Below are positions 9,201-18,089 of a stretch of 64,000 nt of DNA, piece by piece. The stretch comes from Candidatus Gastranaerophilales bacterium (GTDB taxonomy: Bacteria; Cyanobacteriota; Vampirovibrionia; Gastranaerophilales; Gastranaerophilaceae): NCBI GenBank assembly GCA_944323045.1, contig CALUQX010000008.1:1-64000 (forward strand). The letters run 5' to 3'. How positions within the stretch are numbered: position 1 is the stretch's first letter; every line of letters begins with the position of its first letter. Made by a program: the position numbers and the translations under genes. Below the pieces are notes generated by a model, which was not told where the DNA came from, searched no databases, and was given only the letters and a program-made list of their open reading frames with translations.

Positions 9201-12200
9201 GGCAGGTCCGCTGAAATCCTGCACTCCTAATTTACTCAGGTCTTCAACAAATCCGTTGGATATATAATAATCGTCCTTGAATTTTGCCATTGCATTATAA
9301 AGTTCGGCAAGCGAAGCATCAGGTTCAAGTTTTACTGCACCATTTTCTTTTGCTAAAATATGATAGAAAGGATTTATTTTACTTGCTTTTGCCTCGGGTG
9401 AAAGTTTTTTGATAAATTCCGCTACTTTATCAAAGTTTTCAAGGTTTACAAGTTCTTCAATCTGTGAATAATATGTTGATTCTATATCATTAAAGGAAAT
9501 TTCATACTTTTCACAAGCTTCATTGATTTTTTTCATGACCTCATAATCAGTAGTAAAATTTCTTTCGCCTAATTCAATACGCACGCCGTTTTGTTGGGCT
9601 TTTTCATATTCAATCTTTAAATTTTGTACAAATTCAGGAGTGATTTTTTCAACATCATCAATTTTATAAAACATTCGCGGATCCAGTTTTACATCCAGTC
9701 CATTTGCAACATAAGCAATTTTTTCAAGTCTTTCTGGCGAAAGCCCTTTCAGAGCAGGTTTATTATAGAATATAAGATTTGTTATATCCTCTGTGCTTAA
9801 CTTTTGATCAATTAACTTGTTATAATATATTAGATTACTTATATATTTACTATTCTCCGGTTTGCTTGCAAGTTCTAGCAGCATATAACCAGCATCTTCT
9901 GCATCCATATTGAAATCAGTCATTAATTTTTCAATATTTTCATATCTTAATATTGATGTATCTTTTATTTTACCGATGTCTCCTGACTGTAAATTTGCAA
10001 TAAGTTCATCTTTAGGTATAGCTTTAACATCTTCTACAGAATCAGGGAGGATTTTTGATGCCAGATCAAAATATGCAATAATTGCGTCTGGATTAGTGAT
10101 ATTATCCATATCTTTTTCTGTCAAATTTAATTTACTTAAAATCTCTGCTTTTTCAGTTTCAGTATATGGCGGTGCCTCTATAAAATATGGTTCTTTATCA
10201 AGTTCATAATTATATAGTTTAAGTGCGGTTTCTTCTGAAATTTTACCGTCTTTGAGTTTGGCGGCATTATCATGAAGGGCTTCAAGATTTTCAGCACTCA
10301 AGCGTTTGTCCAGTGCACCAAAATCCCCGTAAGCTTCCAGTTTCGGAGCTGTGCTGTCAAATCCCAGTTCAATTTTACGCAGATGTTTGTAGTGGTCTGT
10401 CAAATACTGGTTATATCTATTAAACTGATCATCGGAAAGATTATGTATAATATCTTCAATCGGCTGGTAAAGTGCTTTAAGTTCTTTTCTGCCGCCGGTT
10501 ACATCTTTTCCCTGACGGATGTCGTATGGCACGTGTTCGCATTCTGCAAAATCATTAACCTGTGAGCCGCGTAACTGCCATTCAAAAGTAAATCCGTCTT
10601 TTGTTTTGAAATTCATCTGGTAAGCGGTATAACCGGACGGACGAATTTTTGGCGAAGGGTCTTTTATGTTCAATTCAACCCCGTGTTGTGCAGCGACAAA
10701 GTTTATGTGTTCTATCTGTTCTTTGGATAGATACGGAATTCCGTCTTTGCCCATATAATTACTGATTTTTGCAGCTGAGATATTGGATTTGCCTTGAGAT
10801 TGCTGTATTATCAAGTTTTCCAGCTTTTTGGCAAACTGTTGGGATTGACGTTCTGCAGCCATAATATATGCCTTTTCCGGATCAGTTTTATATACTTCTA
10901 CAATATCCGGATAATCCTTGTAATCAAAATCATCTAATCTGGTACGTGTGCCAACCGCATCATAAACACCTTTAACCGCCTTTTCAAAAGTAGCCGGATA
11001 TTTTTTATCTGTCATTGAAGAGGATACTTTATCATAAATACTTTGTTCGGATTTAGGGCGATGCGTCATTGTTTCTTTATCAATGCCAAATCCAGCCTCC
11101 TGCATTGCTGTCACTATTTCAGCTTCTTTGTCAACTGCTGCGTTATGAAGTTCTGTAGCCTTTGCACGAACAATTTTTTCGCCTTCGGGTGTCAAAATTT
11201 TTGTTCCGTCCGGCTGTTCAATGATGTGTTGCGGTAACGGCATAGCCGGCTTGGTTTCCTGAACTTTAGGCGCCGGAATGCCCTCATCCGGTTTATTTAT
11301 GTGGTTTATCTGCTCATTTGGATCTATATATTTTGCTGTAGAAATATCTGCCTCCGGCGCCTGATTATGCAACTTACTTCCTAATTCATGACCGACTTTT
11401 CCGGCAGCTTTCATGCCTCCGCCTATAAGTGGTGACATTATCGCGCCGCCGACAAAACCTTCGACTGCGGAATTAGCAACTTCTTCCAATGTTCCGCCAT
11501 CATAAGCTGTTCTAAACGCATTATCCACAGCACCGCCTACAGCACCGTCTGTTGCCATTTCTGCACTCATTGCAGTGCCGCGTTTTAACACATTTCCGCC
11601 TATATACTGATATCCTGTCGGATTCTGCATCATTGTAGTAAAGCTTTCTTTACCTAATTGTTTTGCGGTTTCCGCTGCTGCCTCTTTAGCTGTCTGTTGT
11701 GTTGTTTCTGCCGCTATTTCTTTACCGGTTTGTTTAGCAAGCTGTTTTGCGGTATCCAAGGCTAATTCTTTTCCTGCCTCTTTGGCGGTCTGAACTGCTG
11801 CTTCTTCTGCTACTTCTTTACCCACTTGTTTTACCGCCTGTATTCCAAGTTTTGTAGCAACTGTTTTCCCTACAGCGCCGCCCATACCTCCGGTAACAGG
11901 AGCTAAAGCGCCTGAAAATGCTCCGGTTACGGCATCATGACCTGCGTCTTTTAAACTATATTCTCTACCGGCACTTGCTGCATCAGCACCTTTTAAACCC
12001 GCTTTTATAGCCGCACCGCTTGCGGTTGCTGCACCTATACCCACGGCTATTGATGCTCCGCCGGTGAATGGAGTTGCTGCGACTGCGGCTGCATATATTC
12101 CCACTGAGGCTATACCGGAAACTATATCAGCACCCACATCTACTGCCATTTCTTGACCTTCATTATAGCCTTGCAGGGCGGTTTCTGATTTTAGTTTTAT

Positions 12201-12923
12201 TTCGCCTTTAATGAATTTTTCTATATTTTCTTGAGTATAATCGACTCCGGTCAAATCTTTAAAAGTTTTTGCGCGGGTTTGTTCGTTATTATTGAATTGA
12301 GTCAATAATTTTTGTTCTAATTCTTGTTGTTCACGGACTTTGTCTGAGCTATCACCTATTCCTGTCAAATTTTTAAACCCACTCCATGTTTTACCGATGA
12401 AACCGTTTGAGTCTTCAGCTTTAGATAAGTCTTTTGTTACATTATTTATGCGGGATTCTAATGTTTCGTTCAGATTGTATGTTTTGCCGTCTGAGAGTTT
12501 GATTTGAACATCGTTGCTTTCTACCTGTTTGAAGTAATTTTCTTTAAGTTCAGTGCCGTCTGCAGCGTAGTATTTTATCTGCCCGTTGAGATTTATACTG
12601 TAGCGACCTGATTTTTTTATATCTATTTGACCTTCTTTGGATGTAAAGTATTTTTCGTTTAATTCAGTGCCATCGGCGGCATAGTATTTTGTGATGCCGT
12701 TTTGAAGTTCTATACGGCGACCGGATTTGAGGGTAATTATCTTCTTCTCATTGGTGGAGGTATTTTCAAGTGTTGTGCCTTTGGAAGATGATGCGGTTGT
12801 GCCGGACAGCAGCGCTGTTAATTCGGAATTGGATAATTTTTCCAATTCTGCGCGTTTGGCGTCGGCTGAAGCGCCGCTTAAGCCTAGGCTCTGAATATAT
12901 TTTGTTATTTGTACTTCAGACAT
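6279..12923 (-). CDS. Giant multidomain protein: RelA/SpoT-type synthetase plus HD phosphohydrolase
   Basis: About 2214 residues; GGAGG 5 nt before the ATG at 12923 decides the start. Residues about 60-120 hold two YYAADGTEL repeats. About 240-350 is a Gly/Ala-rich hydrophobic region, then an Ala/Lys/Glu-rich helical repeat (about 358-428, TAKQLAKQTGKE type). About 618-815 matches the (p)ppGpp synthetase fold: RPKSEQSIYDK (canonical RPKxxxSIxxK), YDAVGTRTRL (catalytic Asp), SGYTAYQ (canonical GYxSxH, with the His replaced by Gln), FEWQLRG (catalytic Glu, canonical ExQxR) and EHVPYDIRQGK. About 850-1650 is unrecognised and helical. About 1785-1875 is an HD domain (HAYTVDIHT, AAILHDTGK, H, NHH). 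The last 200 residues carry STWSTS and EHSE motifs that may mark a third domain. The order differs from RelA/SpoT (HD first), and the HD is the HDxGK type, not the HDxxED type of RSH hydrolases. The substrate is not known. Confidence 0.85.
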   Translation of the reverse strand: MSEVQITKYIQSLGLSGASADAKRAELEKLSNSELTALLSGTTASSSKGTTLENTSTNEKKIITLKSGRRIELQNGITKYYAADGTELNEKYFTSKEGQIDIKKSGRYSINLNGQIKYYAADGTELKENYFKQVESNDVQIKLSDGKTYNLNETLESRINNVTKDLSKAEDSNGFIGKTWSGFKNLTGIGDSSDKVREQQELEQKLLTQFNNNEQTRAKTFKDLTGVDYTQENIEKFIKGEIKLKSETALQGYNEGQEMAVDVGADIVSGIASVGIYAAAVAATPFTGGASIAVGIGAATASGAAIKAGLKGADAASAGREYSLKDAGHDAVTGAFSGALAPVTGGMGGAVGKTVATKLGIQAVKQVGKEVAEEAAVQTAKEAGKELALDTAKQLAKQTGKEIAAETTQQTAKEAAAETAKQLGKESFTTMMQNPTGYQYIGGNVLKRGTAMSAEMATDGAVGGAVDNAFRTAYDGGTLEEVANSAVEGFVGGAIMSPLIGGGMKAAGKVGHELGSKLHNQAPEADISTAKYIDPNEQINHINKPDEGIPAPKVQETKPAMPLPQHIIEQPDGTKILTPEGEKIVRAKATELHNAAVDKEAEIVTAMQEAGFGIDKETMTHRPKSEQSIYDKVSSSMTDKKYPATFEKAVKGVYDAVGTRTRLDDFDYKDYPDIVEVYKTDPEKAYIMAAERQSQQFAKKLENLIIQQSQGKSNISAAKISNYMGKDGIPYLSKEQIEHINFVAAQHGVELNIKDPSPKIRPSGYTAYQMNFKTKDGFTFEWQLRGSQVNDFAECEHVPYDIRQGKDVTGGRKELKALYQPIEDIIHNLSDDQFNRYNQYLTDHYKHLRKIELGFDSTAPKLEAYGDFGALDKRLSAENLEALHDNAAKLKDGKISEETALKLYNYELDKEPYFIEAPPYTETEKAEILSKLNLTEKDMDNITNPDAIIAYFDLASKILPDSVEDVKAIPKDELIANLQSGDIGKIKDTSILRYENIEKLMTDFNMDAEDAGYMLLELASKPENSKYISNLIYYNKLIDQKLSTEDITNLIFYNKPALKGLSPERLEKIAYVANGLDVKLDPRMFYKIDDVEKITPEFVQNLKIEYEKAQQNGVRIELGERNFTTDYEVMKKINEACEKYEISFNDIESTYYSQIEELVNLENFDKVAEFIKKLSPEAKASKINPFYHILAKENGAVKLEPDASLAELYNAMAKFKDDYYISNGFVEDLSKLGVQDFSGPAKLLDAFADVGKLPSPYVNGSNMASNFIVANGDYDGAAKYIRSLKDQGKFTSTNIERFSRKASNKAFDFNYAADINKTLIKNGLLENFDGHLDVIYYNKELDITKITELINFILDKHPSLDPFDGHIEDFIELTKNMPSMEKIKENSEIIEALFNSSEMDDITDVYSGYKQNDYYKFLINNVDSNIIKHNIEFLKGKMTPFNIAKFATINKKITNENLVIDGKTYGQVDGNLYDFLKLYNMIENNPELYEYIKKSGIYDKNYLDVNKLYNALSTLTQVKKDYPTAVFQKILERDLLTITTDSYELRKLADIDDNSFKIYKTLLGNGVNNAGLNFEEFETLISGNLVNSKLNVRASLLEKLNNLSDDAVQNIAKQGIDINMYKTRLAESLGINRPVIKTEIHKQKDFLHEIVANNNPQAENVLKTFDFTQYNDGIPLKYPRNKFNDDIEILLSQLSDEDQYKIRNHFRLEQGEAGFEGLPVVTEFKDFEKAELSERTLYIADKIADRIKEFTLNNEVLINDKQTKEVFDALIQGLPEFTTIVGKKQHGTHAYTVDIHTLKVLQSAMNDPMYKELSEQDKTILKIAAILHDTGKKGGVVDRGHASLSSDYARAVLNKFQLNDAVKTRIIDIVDNHHWFEKYNTRQISAETMAANCRRPEDFKISMILAKSDLSNVNPTFHFEKTGTANQAEFDAYMRDKARPIEEKLEEMREKANIVFDTQFTRAMEKFPTQKVNINGEEVDLKVLNLTDETINDLEQYGFAPGTTKDNARFTVHMTRPDEFPTVEALLANTSNKSTWSTSLISLDNNRTYTNRKYGFILDVDKPNVAQAYYGNLASGMQKDISDFASILFDQSGETRTFVRDGFIEAMKERGLDISLQDYAQISKYIFSKKYTTQIKDIKIGDRTFKADDLVYAFEKSRDALFQGYEHSEIVSINPRIKGLIARVSDINDVPSEFLEFARKKNLPIVLIGFKNPQ

Positions 12924-13024
12924 TAAGCCTCCACACACCGTGATTACTCTATCTTTATCGGCACGGTTGTGCAACGACTTTAATATTTGAACGGTTTTAT
13001 TACTTTTTGTTAATAATTAAAAAA

Positions 13025-13903
13025 CTATTTCTTTAACTTTTCCGGATAGCAATTCCAGTTGATTTTTTCGTTTTTTCGAAACCATGTTAGCTGACGTTTT
13101 GCATAATTTCTTGTATTTTGTTTTAATTTATCCAGCGCCTCATCAAGTGTCATAACTCCGTCTAAATACGCTATTATTTCCTGATAGCCTATTGTACAGG
13201 TAAGATTCTGTATCCGTCCGTATTTTTCCAATAGATTTTTAGTTTCTTCAATCAAGCCCTGTTCCACCATCAAATCAACGCGCCGGTTAATTCTTTCATA
13301 CAATTCATTCCGCGGATAATTCAGACCTATCCATTCTATCTCAAAAGGAGGCGCTATTTTCCCTTTCACTTCACTCAAAGGTCTCTTTAATGCTTTTATA
13401 ACTTCAAGTGAACGTATAACCTTTTTCTTATCATTTTTTTCTATTTCCAATGCCGTAACAGGATCAAGCCGGTAGAGTTCATCATAAAGTTCATCATGTT
13501 CTTTTTTATACAAAGCCGAACGCAATTCATAATCAGTCTCCATTTCCGGAAAATCATATCCTTCAAGAAGTGCTTTAATATAAAATCCTGTGCCGCCCGC
13601 AACAATCGGCAATTTCCCTTTTCCTGATATTTCATCAATTGCCTTATGCGCATCTTTTACATACTGTGCTGCTGAATAATCAATATCAGGTTCAAATATG
13701 TCAATTAAATAATGTTTAATCCCCTGTCTTTCTTCAGGTGTCGGTTTGGCGGTTCCAATATCAAATCCTTTATAAACAAGTCTTGAATCAGCAGAAATTA
13801 TTTCACCATTATGTTTTTTAGCATATTCAACAGCAAACGCTGTTTTGCCGCTTGCTGTTGGTCCAACTATTGCAACTATTTTAACTTTATTCTTCTTCTG
13901 CAT
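13025..13903 (-). CDS. miaA: tRNA dimethylallyltransferase MiaA
   Basis: MiaA adds a dimethylallyl group from DMAPP to N6 of A37 in tRNAs that read UNN codons. The 292-residue length is usual. Visible motifs are the P-loop GPTASGKT (about 14-21), SADSRLVYKGFDIGTAKP, GGTGFYIKALLEG and the C-terminal NTRNYAKRQLTWFRKN that contacts tRNA. It overlaps the upstream membrane-protein gene by 17 nt, so the two are probably translated in a coupled way at the end of the sigma-gcvPB run. Confidence 0.97.
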   Translation of the reverse strand: MQKKNKVKIVAIVGPTASGKTAFAVEYAKKHNGEIISADSRLVYKGFDIGTAKPTPEERQGIKHYLIDIFEPDIDYSAAQYVKDAHKAIDEISGKGKLPIVAGGTGFYIKALLEGYDFPEMETDYELRSALYKKEHDELYDELYRLDPVTALEIEKNDKKKVIRSLEVIKALKRPLSEVKGKIAPPFEIEWIGLNYPRNELYERINRRVDLMVEQGLIEETKNLLEKYGRIQNLTCTIGYQEIIAYLDGVMTLDEALDKLKQNTRNYAKRQLTWFRKNEKINWNCYPEKLKK

Positions 13904-14726
13904 CTTTTATAAATTCATTTTCATAGTAAGAAAATATCAGAACTATTACATATACAATATAATACAGGTAAACTGCCGCAAACAGGAAATACAATATTGG
14001 CAGTAACAGTGTAAATGTCATGACAAAAGACAGAACAAAGTTTATAAATGTTATTAATAAAAACAATCCTAATGACTTCAGCGGCTTTCTAAATAATTTC
14101 GCAATTCCTTTAAACAATGCCATCAACGGATTTTTTGTCCTGTAAACTATTTCCGGCATCCAGAACATCAAAAGGTATGAAAATACAAAGCTTGCAGTCA
14201 TTAATAAAAGGTTCCATTTTGCAAGTATCACATACTGTTCCGGTGGCAAATTCTCTACAAACTCCAACAATCCTTTAGTAGATGAAGTCAATGCCGTAAT
14301 CTGGTCAAGAGTAAAATCAACTTTTCCTATAAAATTAATACCAAAGTAAAATATAATTTGACTAATTAGAATCAAAAGTACAACAAAAATTACAACCACA
14401 CCAACAAAAGAGAGAAAATATTTTCCAACCCCTGTCGGAAAAGTTTTGATAAGCCCTAAATGAGCTTTCACTGCCTCTTCATCAAACACAAATACTTTTT
14501 GAGAAAGCTCCAGCGCTTTTTTTACCATATAGTTCCAGCCGGCGAGAAAAACTGCAAACATAAATGTTATTGTAAGCATTGCTATCAATGCTTCTAGAAC
14601 TGTATCCAGCATGTATTTTGTATATCCTAGATATAAATTTAAAAGTATATAAAACAAAACAAACGGCAATACAATAATAAAGTTTTCATTTGTTATTTTT
14701 AAAGCTTTTTTTAAATATTCTAACAT
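13887..14726 (-). CDS. Multi-pass membrane protein of unknown function
   Basis: 279 residues with about six hydrophobic segments (roughly 15-37, 45-70, 105-135, 180-205, 215-240 and 240-265) and an acidic C-terminus (KDAEEE). It has no recognised enzymatic motif; the overall look is that of DUF4013-like or glycerophosphodiester-associated membrane domains, which is a weak resemblance. GAGG stands 11 nt before the ATG. It sits 43 nt after the HgdB-like gene and overlaps miaA by 17 nt. Confidence 0.75.
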   Translation of the reverse strand: MLEYLKKALKITNENFIIVLPFVLFYILLNLYLGYTKYMLDTVLEALIAMLTITFMFAVFLAGWNYMVKKALELSQKVFVFDEEAVKAHLGLIKTFPTGVGKYFLSFVGVVVIFVVLLILISQIIFYFGINFIGKVDFTLDQITALTSSTKGLLEFVENLPPEQYVILAKWNLLLMTASFVFSYLLMFWMPEIVYRTKNPLMALFKGIAKLFRKPLKSLGLFLLITFINFVLSFVMTFTLLLPILYFLFAAVYLYYIVYVIVLIFSYYENEFIKDAEEE

Positions 14727-14769
14727 AATTTATTGTCCTCACAAGTTATAACAAAAGTTAACCGCCGGA

Positions 14770-15915
14770 TTAATTAGTTATTTCAACCGGTATTTCATTG
14801 TTTTTATTTTGCGCGAGTTTACGTTTGCGGCGCCGCATAAGATCTACAAACGCTTCCAATCGTGTCAGATAACCGGCTTTTCCTGTTTGTTCATCCATAA
14901 TTAAAGGAAGGATAGGAATATCACAATTTTCCCGCATTGCAGGGAAAATATTCTGTGACATAATTTCCGGCATACAGGTAAACGGACTTACGTGTATAAT
15001 ACCGTCAATACCGCGTTGATCCGCATAAACGACATCGGATACACATTCAAGGCTGTCGCCGCCGATATCACGCTGCAAATAAGGTTTTGCCATTCTGTTT
15101 GCACGCTGCAGGTGTGTTTCGCCTTTTCTGAAAATTTTCGGTATAATCGCATCTTTCAAAAAGCTGCTGACAGTCAGGCTGCGTCGGACTTCAACTCCCA
15201 TTTTGCCAAGTTCTCTGACAATGTTCTGATTTGAAAAATCATCACAGACTATATAAATTTCGCCGGTCAAATCGACATGCAAAACTTCTTTATTCTCATC
15301 AATTTGAGTCTTATTCAACTCATCAAATGCAAGTTTTTTTGCTTTATCTAGTGCGCGGTTAGAATTGGCATCCATTATATATTGTACGGCTTTATGAAAA
15401 TGTTTTTCAGCTTCACCTGAAACTTTTTCTCTTGCGCGTAAATATGAAAGACGTGCATCAAGATCATCCATTACAAAAACTTTCCGCATTGCAATAATAA
15501 TTGCCCGCATAAACAAAATAGGGTCATTTTTGCCGGTAATTTCTCGCAAAAATCTATACATCCCCTGAATTCCGTCATAAAGAGTTAACTCAATATATTT
15601 TGTGTGATAACCAAGGTCGGTCAGCGCGTTTTTAATACAGTTTCCATACTCGCCAAGTCTGCAAATCCCCGGTGAAGATATCATTGCAACGTAATCTGCC
15701 CCGCCCTCAATCGCTTCTATAAAATTACCTAAAATAAGTTTGTAAGGCAGGCAAATCGCTTCCGGTGAATGTTTTGTACCTAGTGATAATGTTTTTTTGC
15801 TGGTATAAGGCGGAATAAATGGCGTCACCCCTACCTTTTTAAGTGCTGCTGCCCAGGCTATATATATATTTCCCATATGCGGAAATGCTACTGTGATTTT
15901 CTTCTTTTTTGCCAT
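14770..15915 (-). CDS. HgdB/DUF2229-like protein (2-hydroxyacyl-CoA dehydratase-related)
   Basis: 381 residues. It looks like the DUF2229/COG3580 family, related to the CoA-dehydratase D-component and activase partners. The signs are MAKKKKITVAFPHMGN, then GTKHSPEAICLPYK, PGICRLGEYGNC and HVSPFTCMPE, with Cys in the positions that hold an iron-sulfur cluster in this superfamily. The C-terminus is basic (MRRRKRKL). No dehydratase subunits or activase are next to it, so a true dehydratase is not shown; standalone members are common in anaerobes. It starts 13 nt after gcvPB ends, in one run with it. The ribosome binding site is weak. Confidence 0.8.
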   Translation of the reverse strand: MAKKKKITVAFPHMGNIYIAWAAALKKVGVTPFIPPYTSKKTLSLGTKHSPEAICLPYKLILGNFIEAIEGGADYVAMISSPGICRLGEYGNCIKNALTDLGYHTKYIELTLYDGIQGMYRFLREITGKNDPILFMRAIIIAMRKVFVMDDLDARLSYLRAREKVSGEAEKHFHKAVQYIMDANSNRALDKAKKLAFDELNKTQIDENKEVLHVDLTGEIYIVCDDFSNQNIVRELGKMGVEVRRSLTVSSFLKDAIIPKIFRKGETHLQRANRMAKPYLQRDIGGDSLECVSDVVYADQRGIDGIIHVSPFTCMPEIMSQNIFPAMRENCDIPILPLIMDEQTGKAGYLTRLEAFVDLMRRRKRKLAQNKNNEIPVEITN

Positions 15916-15928
15916 AATTTTTGTCTTT

Positions 15929-17356
15929 CTATTTTTCTAATTTGAATTTCAAGTCCGGTTTTCGCGCCGCAAGTGTTTCATCAATCCGTTTCACCGGTGT
16001 TGTATGCGGTGCTGACATCAATTTTTCAGGATTAAGTTTTGCTTCATCTGCAATTTTTAGCATAACTTCTACAAAATCGTCAAGTCTTTCTTTAGTTTCA
16101 GATTCTGTCGGCTCTATCATCATAGCCTCGTGAACAATCAGAGGGAAATAGACAGTCGGAGGATGTGTATTCTCATCCATAAGACTTTTGGCGATATTTA
16201 AAGTAGAAACGCCGCATTCCTTCTGCCGGTCTCCTGACAGTACAAACTCATGCATACAAGGCTCATCATAAGGGAGCAAGTATGCATTTTTTAACTTTTC
16301 TTTTAAATAATTTGCATTTAATACAGCATTTTCGCTTGCTTTTTTCAAATTATTTCCCATCATAAGTATATATGCATAAGCTTTTACAAGCACGCCGAAA
16401 TTACCGCAAAAACTTTTAACCTGTCCTATAGAATGTTCTAAATTGTAATTTCTGTAATATTTATCACCGTCAAACTCAACAACCGGCACCGGCAGATAAT
16501 CCTTTAATTTTTCCACAACAGCAACAGGACCAGCACCCGGACCGCCGCCGCCATGAGGTGTTGCAAATGTTTTGTGAAGATTTAAATGCACAACATCAAA
16601 TCCCATAAGTTTCGGGTTTGTATATCCCATAATGGCATTAAAATTCGCACCGTCGTAATACAAAAGTGACCCGTTATCGTGTAGCAGTTTTGATATTTCA
16701 AGAACATTTTCTTCAAAAATTCCAAGCGTATTCGGGTTGGTCATCATAATTGCCGCTACATCTTCATCAAGAATGAGTTTCAATGCATCAATATCAACCT
16801 GCCCTTTTTCATTTGATGCAACAGGAATAATATCAAATCCGCAAAGATGTGCACTGGCTGGATTTGTTCCATGAGCAGAATCCGGAATAATAACTTTTTT
16901 ACGATTTTCACCTTTAACTTCAAAATATTTTTTTATAACCATCATGCCGGTAAGTTCACCGTGTGCACCGGCTGCAGGCTGCAGGGTTATGGCATCCATG
17001 CCTGTAATTTTTTTAAGGCTTTCCTGAAGTTTATACATCAATTCCAGCGCGCCCTGACAATCTTCGTCTGCCATATCCGGATGTAAATTTGTAAAGCCTT
17101 CAAGGTTTGCCAGCAGTTCATTAACTTTAGGATTGTATTTCATCGTGCAGGAGCCAAGCGGGTAAAAGCCTTTTTCAATACAAAAATTCATATCAGAAAG
17201 TTCTTTGTAATGTCTTAAAACTTCCAATTCGCTTAATTGCGGCAGGGCTGCTTTTTCACTGCGTAAAAATTTACTATTCAAAAAACTTATATCATCAGTA
17301 TTATCGCATAGAGATATCCCATCTATACCATTACTTTTTTCAAATATTGTTTTCAT
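15929..17356 (-). CDS. gcvPB: Glycine dehydrogenase (decarboxylating) subunit 2
   Basis: The beta subunit of the two-subunit P-protein of the glycine cleavage system, 475 residues. It decarboxylates glycine with PLP and passes the aminomethyl group to lipoyl-GcvH. The PLP-lysine motif HLNLHKTFATPHGGGGPGAG is clear at about residue 265, and PLGSCTMKYNPK and HGTNPASAH are typical. Subunit 1 (gcvPA), gcvH and gcvT are not in this window. The gene's ATG shares its A with the TAA of the upstream sigma factor (TAATG), so translation is coupled. Confidence 0.96.
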   Translation of the reverse strand: MKTIFEKSNGIDGISLCDNTDDISFLNSKFLRSEKAALPQLSELEVLRHYKELSDMNFCIEKGFYPLGSCTMKYNPKVNELLANLEGFTNLHPDMADEDCQGALELMYKLQESLKKITGMDAITLQPAAGAHGELTGMMVIKKYFEVKGENRKKVIIPDSAHGTNPASAHLCGFDIIPVASNEKGQVDIDALKLILDEDVAAIMMTNPNTLGIFEENVLEISKLLHDNGSLLYYDGANFNAIMGYTNPKLMGFDVVHLNLHKTFATPHGGGGPGAGPVAVVEKLKDYLPVPVVEFDGDKYYRNYNLEHSIGQVKSFCGNFGVLVKAYAYILMMGNNLKKASENAVLNANYLKEKLKNAYLLPYDEPCMHEFVLSGDRQKECGVSTLNIAKSLMDENTHPPTVYFPLIVHEAMMIEPTESETKERLDDFVEVMLKIADEAKLNPEKLMSAPHTTPVKRIDETLAARKPDLKFKLEK

Positions 17357-17961
17357 TATAGAATCCCTTGCCTTTTTAAGTCTTTTTTAATCTTATCTAA
17401 TCCGGATTGAATTATACGCGAAATTCTTGACTGAGAAATGTTAAATTCTTCTGATATTTCACGTAATTTTTTTTCTTTGAAAAACTTATATTCAATTAAT
17501 TCTTTTTCGCGCGGCGGAAGTTTTTTCATAGATTCTAATATTTCAGCCTTCAATTCAGCCAGTTCAATATTTTCTTCCGGTGTCGCATCCTCTGCCTTAA
17601 TCTGGGTTGGAATTTCTGCATCCTGCATTTCATCAATAGAGAGTATCGTTTTATACATCTCTACGCGGACTTCATTGCTTTCTTCAGCCATTTCTTGTTT
17701 ACGGTTTTTCAGAGAATACCATTTATACCGTCTTCTTACTTCATTGCGGATTGCCCATTTGATAGCAGTTGACAGGTAAGTATTATTAAAATGATCCGGC
17801 GATTTATTCTTGAACAAAATATATAAAGTATGATTACCGATATTAATAAGTTCCGGCAAATCAATCAAATGCGATGTTGAAAACTTCTGGTATTCAACCT
17901 TGGCAATAGTTTCTATTAAGTCTTTATAATCTCTGAGGTTAACCTTTTGTTGTGCCGGCAT
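17356..17961 (-). CDS. Sigma-70 family RNA polymerase sigma factor (group 3-like)
   Basis: 201 residues. Region 2 is seen around 25-85 (YLSTAIKWAIRNEVRRRYKW), and region 4 around 140-195 with the HTH LREISEEFNISQSRISRIIQSGLDKI. There is an acidic linker of about 50 residues and no region 1.1, so it is an alternative sigma of the SigB/SigF/FliA kind, not the housekeeping factor. It is the first gene of a run that continues into gcvPB with a TAATG overlap, an unusual partner for a sigma factor. Its targets cannot be seen. Confidence 0.9.
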   Translation of the reverse strand: MPAQQKVNLRDYKDLIETIAKVEYQKFSTSHLIDLPELINIGNHTLYILFKNKSPDHFNNTYLSTAIKWAIRNEVRRRYKWYSLKNRKQEMAEESNEVRVEMYKTILSIDEMQDAEIPTQIKAEDATPEENIELAELKAEILESMKKLPPREKELIEYKFFKEKKLREISEEFNISQSRISRIIQSGLDKIKKDLKRQGIL

Positions 17962-18089
17962 GGAATTTTGTCAATCCTTTTTAAAAAAATATTATTCCTA
18001 CCTGCATAATAACAGAAAAAAATATAGAATACCAGACAATGTAATTTTCCTTAACATATTTTATTAATATAAAAAAATAAGGAGAAAAT

